Under the pieces are notes generated by a model. That model saw nothing but the letters and a program-made list of their open reading frames with translations, was not told the origin of the DNA and searched no databases. Source: Golubevia sp. BC0850 (taxonomy: Eukaryota; Basidiomycota; Exobasidiomycetes; Golubeviales; Golubeviaceae). From it: a DNA stretch of 64,000 nucleotides. The stretch is from positions 806,001 through 870,000 of the forward strand of contig JAAVVG010000002.1 in NCBI GenBank assembly GCA_012976225.1. Reading direction: 5' to 3'. Below are positions 11,101 to 23,477 of the stretch, in pieces. Within the stretch, counting starts at the first letter, position 1, and each line of letters starts with the position of its first letter. The translations under genes and the position numbers were made by a program.

Positions 11101-13326
11101 GCTGAAGAAAATGAAGGTGAAATCTCCCACAGTCAAGGAATGAATCTCATTGGAAAAAGAAATGGACATCACTTTCAAAGTCCTAGTATCTCTTCTTCTT
11201 ATCAAGAAACTCAAGATGGAATTTTCTCTCCTGGAGCTTATTCAAACATCTCTGGTGCTACAAGCGTTTCGAATCATAGTAGGAAAAGTAGCCTTAGTAG
11301 AGGAGTTGGAGATAGAATCTCTAGTCAACAAAGTGGTTTAGGCATCCAATTTGGTGGTAGAGTTCAACAACCACCTAATTTCTCTTCAAATGTTTCTGTC
11401 GGAGGAATGAGAATGGGAGGAGGTTCAATGAACTCCAATATGACAACTCCGGATCAAACTCTAGATTCGAACATGAGTAGAGGTTCGTCTTTTCAATCTT
11501 CAACCTATTCAAACGAGTCTTCTTCTTCATCTTCTGGCTTCAATCTATCTCAACGTAGCTCCCAACCTCAATCCAGATCAAATTCAAACGGAATTCCAAC
11601 TTCCAGTTCCAATGGCAACAACCTTCAGACTCCTAGCGACAGCCCCGACGGAATCGATTACCAAGATGATTCTGGATTAGGTTTCCCTTCAAGTCAAAGA
11701 AGATCCTTCAACAACGCTTCGAACATGATGTCCTCGGATTTCTCACCTTCAGTCACTTCTCACTCTAGATCTTTGAGGAGCAACAATTCCAACCCAAATG
11801 GGAATGGTGGGATGAGTCCTCAAACCACTCCAAAGTCCTTACACAAGAGACCTTTCGACTCAATGTCAGAAGATCACCTGCCTCTACCTCTCAGGAATGA
11901 ACGCAGACGCTCAGACGAAGATGTGTCAATGGAGGATCGAGACGGATTGACTAGAACTGGTCATACTCCACGACCCTCACGAACCGCCGAAGCTATCCTA
12001 GTCGAACATCTCAATCGTTCTCAATCAACAAGATCCGACCCTTCTTTGAGACGCAACGGTGCCTTTCAACCTCGTCCGCATCGTCGCTCAAGAGATGAAG
12101 AGGAAGGAGAAGGGGAATTCAGAGAAAGATCTCCTGGTGATCATTATGATCAAACCAGGTCTGGACCTTCTCCTTCAATCACGAATTCCTCGAAGCGTCG
12201 TCGCGGAAACGGTCATCTCCAAGATGCCTACCCAAAACAAGAGGAAGATGAAAGGATGGATCAGTCCGAAGTCTCCCCGACTGACAGCAGAGGACGTTGG
12301 AATTCTGTCACTTCTCCAGAAGAGAGAAGAAGAAGATTCGAAACTCATTCTCAAAATGTTTCGGCTGATCGATCTACTGGTTTACCTCTGAGGTCGCCTT
12401 TCGAACATCAGACTCGTGCAAAGTTCTCTCAAAATCAAGAGTGGCCACAAGAGATTAAAGATCCTCAAATGGAAGTTCAAGCAAGTAGAGAAAGAATGAA
12501 CAAAGCTTTGTCTTCTGCCTCCCCTTCAATCTCTAGATCGGGTAACGAACCTTCTATCATCTCTTCTGCTTCAAATCGACTTCAAAGATCCAGAACTGAA
12601 CTTGAGACTTCTTCTGGTAGGGAGGTTGGATATGGAAATAATTCAACTCCTTCTGGATCCGGGCCTGCTTCTGCTCCTTCTTCATCATCTAGATTCTTCA
12701 CGTCTCCCAATCAACAAAGACAGCAACAAAGACCTCATCAACGTTTGAACTCTTCTGGATTGTCTCCTCAAGGTCTCTCTCGATCTCAATCTCTTCAACA
12801 ACATCAACAATTACCAAGATCATCTTCGCCTTATTCAACTTCTGCTTCTTCATCAAAACTTCAATCTCAAACCGAAGACCTTCAATCTCAACCTCAGTCT
12901 CCTCACAGTTCAAATCTGATGACGTCAAGGTCTAGAAGCTCGACTAACACAAGTCGTAGATTTGGTAAAGACTTGGAATCAGATTCTCTCTCTAACGCTT
13001 ATTCCAATTCGGCCTCGACTCCTCCTTTTGCTGTTGGTTCTCCGTTCTTGGGAAGTGGAAGTGAAGATGGAGCTATTGTCAGCTTGGATCAGGCTAGAGA
13101 ATCTCTAGACGTAGTTTTGAGGTTCTTGAACGAACAGCCTGACAACTTCTGTCCAAGGAACCATTGCTTTGTTTTGTGAGTACCTCCGCTTTGATGCTGG
13201 TGACTGACTGTAATTGACTTTCCAACCTTTCTCTATGTTCTTCTCTCAAAAAGTGGTAATCTACAAGCAATCCTTGCTGCTGCCGGTGACAAGTCCAATT
13301 CAGATGAACCTAGAGACGAAGCTTAA
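8161..13326 (+). CDS. CENP-B-like HTH DNA-binding protein (putative transcription factor)
   Basis: Large nuclear protein of 1604 residues. Exons: 8161-9063, 9256-10691, 10773-13175 and 13254-13326. Most of it is low complexity (Gln/Asn/Ser-rich, with NGNGNGNG and QQQQ runs). The ordered core is near residues 720-850. A first helix-turn-helix spans RKKYLTDIERKRICQHLEAY to MDRSNISKICSHSAKW. After an intron a second helical unit runs from HDALLSVLRESHSWLKDM to WNDWLARYVERI. This is the paired arrangement of CENP-B and Tigger/pogo-type DNA-binding regions. A basic KGKGKGHSKGGKRKG stretch after it may be a nuclear signal. No DDE transposase domain follows, so it is not an active transposon. The extreme C terminus, LDVVLRFLNEQP then FGNLQAILAAAG, looks like a small conserved helical tail. 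Target sites and role are unknown. Confidence 0.8.
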
Positions 13327-13395
13327 ACGTGGACTCTATCTCAAAAAAACTTCAACTCTTACCCTCTATTCCGGTGCCCTCAACTCACTTTTTGG

Positions 13396-13432
<37 letters not shown>

Positions 13433-14536
13433 AGAACAAAACTGAGCCAGTCTCATAGTTTGACTCACTCAAATTTTCGACTTTCAAGAGAACACCATAA
13501 TATATCCCCTTCAAGGTCTTGGCCCAAACTTCAAACGCCAACACAGCTCCCTAACAACATACTAACTGCTATATCTTTCTTCAAGAGCTCTTCCGTCACT
13601 CAAAAATCACATCAATCCAATCCAATCCACATCACTAAGTCTCATTTTTTTCTATCTTCTTTATCTAGACGTCTCTCTCTAAAAATCTATTGACGTGATT
13701 CTTAAATTCTCATTCAATTCATCACATATTATAACTCGACTCTTAATTATCCTCTCGACAAATACTTCTGTTCTCAATCTCATTCTTTCATCTTGTTAAT
13801 CTCTCTATCTCTCATATCTTCTTGCTTCTTCGTTAGCCCTTTACGTTTTCTGTTCCCCTTTCTGCTCTTTCAAACCATATAACACTCATTCATACAAGCA
13901 CAAAACAATCAAAATCAATTCCCTTGCAACCTGCGTGCGTGCATGGAACGGCAGTCGTAGTTTGTGTGCTAAACCGAACGATCGTCGCCCATCAGCATCA
14001 GCATACTACGACAGTCGAGTCGAAAAGTGAAATTGAGAAAAAGTCTTTCTATTCTGGATTCTTTTGTTCGACATAAGACAATAAAGTAGAAGATCGAAAA
14101 GTGGGAATTGGTAAAGAGGAGAGAAAGGAGAGACATGATGAAAGTAATTGGTGAGACCCTAACGAAGGAAAATAGAAGCGAATAAGGAGGGGTGTTTGGC
14201 AAGACAGAGATTCCCAAAATATGAGAGGAGGAGCAGAATAAATGAAAGAAGAAAGAGAGAAAACAGGAGTCAAAAGCAGTAGATGAGGGGAAAGGGATAG
14301 ACAAGGGATGGGATCGAAGAGGAGGTTTGGGTTGCTAATATTGTGGATGAACATGTTCGTGACGTAATAGAGAAGTGCTTGTGAGAAGTCATGATTTTGA
14401 TAGATCTGAAGCTTTCATGAGTAGAAAATGTCGTCTGATTTTTTCTTTTCTTAGGTTTTGAGTGGTCTTGATCTTCTTCCTTCTTCTTCACATTTCATTG
14501 TTTGATCTTCCTCCTTGCTGTCTTGATTTTGACTTT
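13327..14536. other. Convergent 3' intergenic region
   Basis: Region between the stop of the CENP-B-like gene and the stop of the Kin1-type kinase. It holds a CT microsatellite near its left end and A/T-rich sequence consistent with two 3' untranslated regions. Open frames of about 100 codons on the minus strand are low in complexity and show no motif, so I call no gene. Confidence 0.5.
13397..13429. repeat. (CT)n microsatellite
   Basis: An uninterrupted run of about 16 CT dinucleotides lies 70 bases after the stop codon of the CENP-B-like gene, inside its presumed 3' untranslated region. Confidence 0.95.
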
Positions 14537-17500
14537 TTAAAGCTGTTGAATTCCAGAATAAGAGAGGGAAGAGGGTCGTCAGTCGAGGTGCAAAGGGAAA
14601 GGGGGGCGGCTTCTGTGCTGAAAAGCTATCTGACTTCTACAACTCACCTTCAATTCTTGTAATACCCTCTTTGCGAGCATCGAATATTGCCAAGCATTGC
14701 CACCGACTCTTCTGAACTGCAATCCATTGACTCCCAAAAGAAGAGGAACTTTAACCACGTAGACTTCGAATCGTACCGCTAGTTCTGAAGCGGCAACAGA
14801 GTCCATTCGTTTCGAATTCGAGTTATTGAAGTTTGATACAGTATTCGTCGAGAAAGGGTTTGAAGGAGAAGCAGAAGCTCCTGAACTGATTGGTGGAAGT
14901 TCTCCTCCGGTACCAGCAGAAGTGCTCAAGACAGGAGAAGCAGGAGCTCCTCTTGCCAATGAATCAGTTCGCTGCCTAGTCAATCTTGAAGAGGGAGTGA
15001 CTGGTCTTCCAGAGCTTTCAGCGGCGTCGTTCATGGTTCCAGTAGTCATTGAGCTAGCTCTACTTCTTGAAGGCAGGTCATGAATGCTAGAAGCTGAATC
15101 TGCTGCATTGCTTGTAGAACCGTCTTTCTTGACAGACTTGTTCTTTGAAGAAGCGAAAGATATCCTTGAAGGTTTCCTTCGTGCTACGTTTCTCTGACCT
15201 TGCTCTGGAGAAGCAACGTTTTCGATCCCACCTCCTTCGACAGGGATTCTTGCGTTTCCTTGACCGGCTTGAGCTGCTGCCTCGTTTCCAGAAAAGTCGA
15301 TGCTCGGAAGATGAACGCATTCATAGCCTCCAGAGATCTCCCTGTACTGAACTCCAATCCTATCCAAGACTCTGACAAGGTCAGCGTGGATCACAGCTCT
15401 TGGCTTCGTGCTGGTAGTTTGGACGGAGAAGAGACCCTTCAAGAAGACCGGCTTGGAAGAACCCTCTTTACCCTTCTTCGGAGAGAGGGCACCAGCTTTG
15501 AAGACCTGGTTTGAATTTCCGCCATGCCAAGCGCCTTTCTCGACTGGAGGAGGGGGAATGGAGGACTGCTCGGGAGGAATGGCAGTGGTCTGACGAGAGG
15601 GAGAGGCTGCGTTTCCAGCCGCCCTTCCGACGGAGGAAGACATTCGGGAAGACTCTTGAATGTTCGAAGACCTTCTCTGACCATGCCCATCCTCGCTCCT
15701 AGCCAAGGGCGACTCTGATTGAAGATGTTCGCGTTCGTCGTCTCCTTTTTCGTCCACTCCGGAAAGAGCGCCAGCTCCAGCTGCAGCCATTGAAGTCGAC
15801 ATTTGAGTGCTACCTCTCCTGCTGGTACCTGGCATTCCACCGGTGCTCATTCTAGCTTGCCTTCGCTTCTCTCTGCTCTCTGCATCTAGAGGTGTGCTCG
15901 GAGACCTCGAGATGAAAGATCCCCATCGCTTGACGTTGCTGGCGATGTTGGCACCGAAAGCACTTGAAGGAGAGGAAGAAGGCTCTGCCGAGCTCTCTGC
16001 CATTGAATCTCTGTTGAAGTTGGCAGGCGGAGTCATAGTGACATGCATGCTCCTCCTGTTCTCTTGAGTAGCTCCGCTTCTCTGAGACCTCTCCGCGGGA
16101 GTCGAGTCTGGGCCAGCTGCAGAAGTCGGTCTTCTGCCGCTCAAGCTCACACTCCTCTTGTGATTGTTGGCCACGTTGACGAGATTAGGAGATTTGGGAG
16201 GGGCTGCGGGAGCTGCCATGCTAGGCGATTGCGGCCAAGAAGCGGTGGGTCCAGCAGAGTTGGGATGAGGCATCGTAGGAGAGCCAAAGCCTTTGTCCCT
16301 GAGAGCGACTCCCATCTCCTCGTCGTTTGCTCTGGATCGTGGAGCTCCAGTCATGTTGGGAAGAGGTTTGGACTTGTCTCTGGATTCGAAGATCGGCGTC
16401 GGAGAAGCTGGGTTCGGAAGAGCCCTCTGTTGCGTAGGTCCTGGGACTGAGAGAGGAGCTGGTCTGCTCGAGGGATGAGAGACCTCTGGAACTCTGAGCG
16501 CCTCTTGTGGAATGTCAGCTGCGGTCGGCATCGAAGAAGAGGCCATAGCAGCAGCTGTTGGTCTACCTCCAGTGGCAGCAGTTCCGACGACGGCTCCTTT
16601 AGCATTCTGCAGAGAGACGTTGGAAGAAGCGAAGAAAGAGTGTCCGTAGAGCTTCTCTCGATCCATCTTCTCTTGGACCAAGTAGTAGATCGAGATCAGA
16701 GGATGGAAACCTCTTGTTGGATCCAAAGGCTCCTTTCCAGCTCCAGGCCAGGTCGTACTCGTAGCTCCAGCTCCATTGACTCCAGTTCCATTACTGGCAC
16801 CATTCGTTCCATTCGATGCATCTGCTTCCTTTCCATTTCCACCTCCGAAGAGAGAGTTTCCTTGAATCTTCTTCCTGTAGAAGTCGATTCCAGAGAAACG
16901 CTTCGAGGCAGTCTTGGCTTTGACCTCTGGACTATTCCTAGCGCTCGTGTTCGATCGAGCGAGATCTGGAGTGTCCAAAGCTGCTCCAGCGCTGTTGGTC
17001 GTCTCCTTGCTCACAGAGCTTCCGATAGGAGTAGAGCCAGCCAAACTCGATGATCCTCCATTGGCGTTCTCCCAAAGACTCAAGGCTTGTCGATAAGCAT
17101 CGGAAGTCAAAATTTCTGTCATTCTAGATTCAATGTCTTCGGGCGTTCCAAATTCGAAACCAGTCATTCCCTTGATGACCTCTGGATCCAGCTCTCCAGC
17201 TCGAAGTGCAGTACGTCTTGGAAGATAGGCATCTGGAGCTCCGTCGTAGCCTTTGGTGAGCCAAGGATGAGCTAAAATCTCTGGAAGAGTGGCCCTCTGG
17301 GAGGGATTAGTGACGAGCATTCGGGAGAGAACGTGCTTGCATTCTGCAGAGAGATGAGGAAGCGAAAAGTCAGAAGCCAAGATCATCGAGAAGCAAGAAA
17401 AACGAAGAATTGGCAGCCAAGGTTCTTTACTCACCTCCGCTCAACCAAGCTGGATATTCCACTTGACCTCTTTTGATCTTAGCGTGTAAAGCTGGCATAC

Positions 17501-20488
17501 TTTGATCGTCGAACGGAACTTTCCCGCAAACTAGAACGTAGAGGACGATACCGAAACTCCAAACGTCTACTTCTGGACCAGTGTAGACTTTGGCATTCAG
17601 AAGTTCAGGAGCAGCGAAGTAGAGAGATCCACAGAAAGTCGACAGATGAGAATGCGGGGAGAAGAGATTCGATAAACCAAAATCGATAATCTTGATGTTT
17701 CCCGTCTTTGAGATCAAGATGTTCTCGATTTTGAGATCTGAGACGGAAGGGGAGAAGGAAGAGGAAGCAATCAGGATGTGAATGAGAGATAACTCTCGCA
17801 TAAGGGACTGGAGGGGTCCTTCCAGAAAGTTGAAGTGGTTCGGAGTGAAGATGGAGGCATGTATCCATCTTCTCTGTGCTCTCAGTCTGCTTTCCGATCC
17901 TTTGATTTCCATCCCCTCGAACTTCAATCTATCCTCCCACGTCTCTCGTTTCCAACTCTCCTTCCCATCTCTCATTCTTGTCACTCACCTCTATGCACGA
18001 TAGAATTCCTATGACAATATTCCAAAGCACTACCAATCTGCCTAGCAAACTTCCTAGCAGCTCTTTCTCTCAATCTTCCATGACTGATAATATAATCCAA
18101 CATCTGACCACCATTGACATATTCAAAGATCATATAATAATGATTAGGATGAATGATCATTTCCCTCATTCCACAAACATAAGGGTGATGAAGTAGTAAT
18201 TGAAGACTGCCTTCTCTGATAGTTCTAATTTCCTTTGAAGCATCTTTAGCAGCAGCTTTGGCTAAATAACTAGCAGAAGGTGGAGGAGGAGGTTGGGCTG
18301 AAGAACTTGAAGTCTTATCACCATTTTTGTCTGAAGTTGATTGTTTTGGATGGTGGGCAGCAGCGATAGAAGTATGCCTTGGAATGATCTTGATAGCAAC
18401 CTTCTCTCCATCTCCCATCTTGACTCCCAACTTGACTTTTCCCATACTTCCAGCTCCAAGAGTTTTACCAAGAGCATAGTCTCCCAGAGTTCTTCTACTC
18501 CTTCTCTCTCTCTCTTTATCTCTATCACCACCACTTCCACTTGCATGACGAGAAGAGCTTGTTCCTCCTGCCTCTCCAGTTCCAGATTCTCTATCTCTAT
18601 GTCTTCTTTCCCTCTCTCTTTCCTTCTCTCGATCTTTGCTAGTATATGTTCCATCTGGATTCACTCCCATCTTCTCCGACCTTTCCCTCTCTCTTTCAGA
18701 TGCTACCAGAGCATCAGAGGGACTTGCACTAACTGTAGATTGAGCATCCTCATTGGATTCCTCCTGAGCATGACCTGATCTTTTGCTTCCACCTCTACTA
18801 GTAGCTGGGAATCCAGCGCTTGAATGTCTATTCTGAGGATGGTAGTCACTCTGAGACTGTCTTGAGTTGGTGTTGCTGCTGCTTGATCCGGATCCACCCA
18901 TTGAGACATGTCTAGTCTCTAGAACACTTGCAGGCCTTGGAGGCTCAGATCTATGGCCAGCGTGAGCTTGAGATCTTGAAGTAGCCGTTTGTTGAGGGGT
19001 TGCAGTGCCAGAATCGGCAGCAGCCTTATGAGTAGCTGCGCGCGCGGCATGATTCCTTCTGATGTCATCAATAGAAGAACGATTCGAGTCTGCTAGAGAT
19101 CTGTGTGAATCTGGGTCCACGGGGGAGAGAGGAGAGCCGAGTGGATTGGCTCCTCCTTGTCCATGAGTTGGAGTACGAGTTGAAGAGCTATCCTGCCTTC
19201 CGAATTCTCCTTCCTCATCATCTTCCTCTTCATGGTACCTTCCATTCCCATTCACATTTCCAAGCATTCCATTGGCTCCACCTGCACTCATTGATCTACT
19301 CGGAACCTTCCTTGGAATATGTTGAGGAGGAATGTCTAGACTGAGAGGAGCAGAAGTTCCTAGATTGGATCCTGGAATTGGGGTTCCAGAGGAAGGTCTA
19401 GCGCCGACTATTTTTGAGTTTCCGACTAGATCTTCGTGTCCGAGATTGGAGGGTTGGTTGGCAGGTAGACCAGGTAGAGGTTTGGCGTAATCAGAGGTCC
19501 TACGTTGAAGAGTAGCTGTATTACTACTGCTTGAGGATCTAGAAGTTGAAGCTCTCTTGGTATGAGTTGGAGATGGTGATAGTTCAGGGCCTCTTGAAGA
19601 GGAAGGAGTTCCACCAAAGACGTCAGCTTCGTTTGACATTCTAGGTCTTGAAGAGATTGAATTGCCGCCTCTGGAAGAAGAGGAAGCTGATCCCAACCCA
19701 ACCGTACCAACGTTAGGTAGAGCAGGTAGTTTTTGATCATGACCACCTCTTTCCCCAACTCCTATGCTTTCCCCTCCTTCCATGCTATCAGCGTCATCGT
19801 TATCATCTTCCTCTCCGTCTTCCTCCTCTCTGGTATTCGTGGCATCTCTAGCTGTATGATCACCCTCTGCTTCCCCCCCGAACTCTTGATGATTTAGTTG
19901 CGAGTTCTCTGGTACTGCTACTAGAGATGGGTTCCCATTTGAAGTGTTGGTAGTAGATGAGGTTGAAGAGGAAGCGACTTGAGGAGGAGGAGAAGCACCA
20001 TTGAGTTCAGCTTGAGCATCTAGAAGTTCCATTGCGTCTGCTGAACCTGGCCCACTGACGTGCCTTGCATGAGAAGACATGATTGTGGCTGGTGAGATTC
20101 CAGTAGCGTTGATGCTACTGTTCTGATTCGAATTGAAGTTGGACGAATGGGAAGTGATGGGAGATGGAATGTAAGTTGCAACGACTACTGGTCTCAAGGC
20201 TGAAGTTGTTGAAGATGAGATGGAAGTGGAAGTTGAAGTTGAATCAGTGTCAATGGAGGATAGATTTGAATTGATAACTTGTTGTAGATTGGATTGACGA
20301 TGAGCGTCAAGAGGATTAGGAAATGAGGACGACGACGAGGAAGAAGATGAAGTGGAAGCTTGATTCGATGTCTCTGATTCCAATTCCGATTGAGCTACAC
20401 TTTCAAGAGCAATCCGATTTGAAGAACTAGAGGAACTTATCTTGAAGAAGCGGTGGGAGAGAGAGGGGGGACTATCGATTAGGATCAA
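14537..20488 (-). CDS. KIN1: Kin1/Kin2-type (MARK/PAR-1 group) serine/threonine kinase
   Basis: Exons 20488-17989, 17737-17435, 17343-14648 and 14542-14537 give 1834 residues. The first 660 are disordered and Ser-rich. The kinase domain starts at [21 protein letters not shown] and has the ATP Lys in VAIKII, the catalytic loop [12 protein letters not shown], the metal site [20 protein letters not shown] and [20 protein letters not shown] Ser/Thr-rich linker follows. A C-terminal KA1 domain (membrane-lipid binding) runs through [19 protein letters not shown] and ends [16 protein letters not shown]. The last Leu and the stop come from a six-base exon, CTTTAA, after a good acceptor. In fungi Kin1 acts at the cell cortex in polarity, exocytosis and wall integrity. 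The intron inside the catalytic loop, at about 251 bases, is long for this contig. The start is the first in-frame ATG and could lie further upstream. Confidence 0.9.
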
Positions 20489-20977
20489 GAGAAGACAGGA
20501 GAGGAGAGGAGAGTAGAGAGCGAACCGAGGAGAATGGGGATTGAGTGGAGGGAATATCTCTTGAGATGAATGAAGCTTTTGGTATCCTTAGTGAACCTTG
20601 CTTATCTTTAAGAAGTTCCAGTGAGTGATAGAGCGGTGAAGCGAGGAGGAATTGAAGAAGTCGATTGGATCAAATCGTTGGGGTTAAATTTTAATGACCT
20701 TGCTTTTGGAGGTCTGTTCCCTATTTGATGTTGACTTCCCGGAAATTTGAGTTTGATGCAATAAGGAAGAATTAGGAAATGATATTCAAACAAGGAGAAA
20801 GAGTCCACTCCTGGTTTGATGGGGGATTAAGGAAAGAAGAGAAGACCTTTCCGTCCGTCGCAGACCCGTCTTCCTTTTCCACTCCCTTCGTAAAGGTCCT
20901 TCATATTGAATCTTCAGGATCGAGTCCCAGAAGTCAATTCAAATCCATCAACTCATATCACTTGAGATTGGCCCGTC
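20489..20977. other. Divergent promoter region
   Basis: Spacer between the divergently transcribed Kin1-type kinase and the RGG protein. No coding frame or repeat is convincing. It must contain both promoters and leaders. Confidence 0.5.
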
Positions 20978-21944
20978 ATGGACATGTCTTCAATGGGCCT
21001 ACCCACTTCCTTCGGTGCTCCTCAAGCTCAAGCTCCTTCTAACCACAATCAGCACGGATCTCATCCTTACCGTGGAGGAAGAGGCAAAGGAGGTTCAAAT
21101 GACAACAATCATTCTGCGAGGGGTGGGAATAGAGGCAGACAAGGTGGAGGAGGAGGAGGAGGGTGGGGAGCCAGAGGAAATCACATTCCAACAGGTCCAG
21201 CTTCAGATGGCTTCGGAGGGAATCAAAGAGGTGGAAAAGGTGGTGGAAGAGGGAGAGGGAATAGGGGAAGAGGTAGAGGTGGTAATTTTGCTAATCAGAA
21301 TTCTGGTGGAGAGGTGAGTACAATGTTGATGGGTTGGAGTGGCACTTGTTCTCCTCTTGAAGCCATTTTCCATCTCCCGGTCTTTCTTCGAAGCAAAACT
21401 AAACTATTCCAAGCTTAAAGATCTTCAATTGCGGGTCTTGTGGAAGGAGAGAGGACTCGTAGCTGATGAAAAGGTGGCAATCCCGGAGATGTCTGTCATG
21501 AATATCCTCCCAGCTTGAACATTCCTAGACTTTGAAACGATCGAAAGCATCGAAAGCCCCTTGCTCATCTTTATAATTTGATTGATTCCCTCAAACCTCC
21601 AGGCGGAACCCCTCCCTACTCTTTGATCCGCATAAATTCGAGGACCTCTCGCCAGCACTTACTGACCTCTTTCTCTCTTAATAATGCACTCTCAACCTTT
21701 GTAACTCGCGTTTTCTCTCCACCCTACCCGGCTTTTCCATCTCTTAGCATTGTAAGTCTCTCAAATCCATGGCGACTTCAATTTCACAGATTCTCTCTCT
21801 CTCTCTATCTTCTGACTTTCTCCTTAACCCTCAATTTCACTCCACTTCTCCTCTCCCTCTCATGCTCTCAATCCTTCTATCAACGTTCTCGCAGCTGGTT
21901 ACTTCAAAGAATCTTTTGTCGCTGATCCTTGGCAAGGAATGTAA
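20978..21944 (+). CDS. RGG-rich protein with a TTDN1/MPLKIP-like C-terminal motif
   Basis: Probable RNA-associated nuclear protein of 129 residues. Proposed exons: 20978-21313, 21748-21751 and 21895-21944. The first exon encodes a Gly/Arg-rich body with GGRGKGG, GNRGRQGGGGGGGWGARG and GRGRGNRGRGRGG, the usual substrate of arginine methylation. The last exon reads GYFKESFVADPWQGM and stop. This matches the YFKPSMLEDPWAGL motif that I recall from human TTDN1/MPLKIP in spacing and in the invariant YFK, DPW and G. The first and last exons are out of phase unless one extra base (mod 3) is supplied. A four-base exon CATT at 21748-21751, flanked by TTAG and GTAAGT, does this. That micro-exon is my inference, and another exon in the long first intron is possible. 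Confidence 0.6.
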
Positions 21945-22350
21945 GAGTCGACAGCGAATAGCTTCACCTTCTTTTCATTCCTTGCCGTTTCAATTTGCAG
22001 AAAGCTCCTCCTTTAGAATCTCTCCTCACTATCCTGAGAATATGCGAAATCATGGAGAATCGTACTTCATGGTCTGATGAACCAGATTGAACATCTTCAC
22101 AAAACTTTCAAGCATCCTCGTGCCTCCTTCCATTCATATCTCTCCTTTTCAAACCTTACCAAGTACTTGTATTTTTATGGTTCCAGCAATTAGTGTTCTG
22201 TCTAAATTCCGGTCCAACTCCTTCAAGTCAAAGGAGTGGTGCAGGAGGTACAACGCTGCTGCATCCGAGACCTCGTGGTGAAAAGGTTCCAACATCGTTT
22301 TCGACGACGTTTCCTTTCTCCTTCTGAACCACACCATCAATTCCTTCAAC
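21945..22350. other. Intergenic region
   Basis: Between the RGG protein and the small membrane protein. It contains presumed 3' and 5' untranslated sequence and no supported gene. Confidence 0.5.
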
Positions 22351-23005
22351 ATGGCAAGTGGTAAGTCATGAGAGGTAGAAAGAGCTGTCAACCTTGAGTC
22401 ATTACCAGGCACCCTGGTTCCAACTTCCGCTTCGGCAGGCACTTCTGAAATTGATCCACCTCTTTTCCATCTTTTGCTCCCACCTCGTAGAACTGGAACA
22501 AATTAAATCAGAACTACAAGATCTGAAATCACAAGTCAAAGCCCTAAATGATTGGACACGCATACCATCTTTCGACATCAAGGTCGAGTCTGAAAATTAT
22601 CCTCAAATCAGACCCTTCGACCTCAAGCCCAACTTTACTTTTCACTCCTTCCTCAAGTACTTCTCCAGATTATTTCTGCTCTATGGCTTCTTATCTGGTC
22701 TCAGTATGCTGTCAATGCTAATTGTTGATTCAGACCTGCTTTTCGAAAGTTGGGGCAAACGGGAACCCTCTATCACATTGGGAATTGCCGACACTATTCT
22801 GTTCGCTAGAGGTAACATGGTTGTATTTGTCTTCTATTGGTGTGCAGCTGCTTTGACTGGATTGTTCTTAGTCATGCTAGCCCTCCACGTGCTCGTCTTG
22901 CTAGGGTTTGCGGCAAGAGGAGAGCAGCACTTTGACAACGCTCTGAGAAACATGAGAAGGACCTTTGGATTGGCTCCTAGGGTCGATAGAAGATTTAGAG
23001 AGTGA
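22351..23005 (+). CDS. Small two-helix membrane protein with N-terminal coiled coil
   Basis: Unknown membrane protein of 174 residues. A ten-base first exon (22351-22360, ATGGCAAGTG, then GTAAGT) joins exon 22491-23005. The result is M-A-S-ELEQIKSELQDLKSQVKAL, a short coiled coil. Two hydrophobic segments follow: one around FLLYGFLSGLSMLSMLIV and one around VFVFYWCAAALTGLFLVML. The C terminus is basic (RNMRRTFG, RVDRRFRE). Two other CAG acceptors at 22408 and 22438 would give a different short frame ending near 22505, so alternative splicing is possible. The pattern suggests an organelle or endomembrane protein, but I recognise no family. The neighbours give no functional clue. Confidence 0.6.
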
Positions 23006-23477
23006 TTAGAGAGGAAAAGATGAAGTGGAAAGAAGGGTGAAGGGGTTTTTGTTCATGTCACTTTCAATTTCTTGCTGTTTAAGAAAAACATCACTACGAA
23101 CCACTATTCTGTAGAATGACTTAAGAGACTGATGTCTGATCCTTTACAAGAACTTTGTTTGAAAACAAGACTGAGGAATCATTAAGGTTGGTAAACACGA
23201 GATGACTTGTTTGGCTTCCTGATCCAAAATTTCGAACCCCCGAGGCCCCATCCATCTTCCTCCTCCCAACCATCACCCATCAACAGTAAGTATTCTATTG
23301 AAGTTGAGAATGATGACAACTAACCAGACCATCTCATGGATCAATCTTAAGATCATTGGCCATTCATTCGCTTTCTCGAAATGATGAATGGGATCAGCTT
23401 CGTCCGTCCGCAGTGCTGCACTCCGCGCTTCCTTCTGACTCGATCTTATTCTCACTTCCCACTTCTGCCTTTCAGAA
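23006..23477. other. Intergenic region
   Basis: Between the small membrane protein and the ubiquitin-like array. No supported gene or repeat. Confidence 0.5.

Noticed and set aside
8161-13326. CENP-B-like gene as an active pogo/Tigger transposon
   Set aside because: No DDE domain and no terminal inverted repeats were seen, and the gene is spliced and far too long.
13969-14354. Two overlapping minus-strand frames of about 100 codons rich in Ser/Leu/Phe
   Set aside because: The composition reflects purine-rich 3' flanking DNA; no start context, splice partners or domain.
14826-17096. Many plus-strand frames opposite the Kin1-type gene
   Set aside because: They are shadows of the minus-strand coding sequence, produced by its Ser-rich codons.
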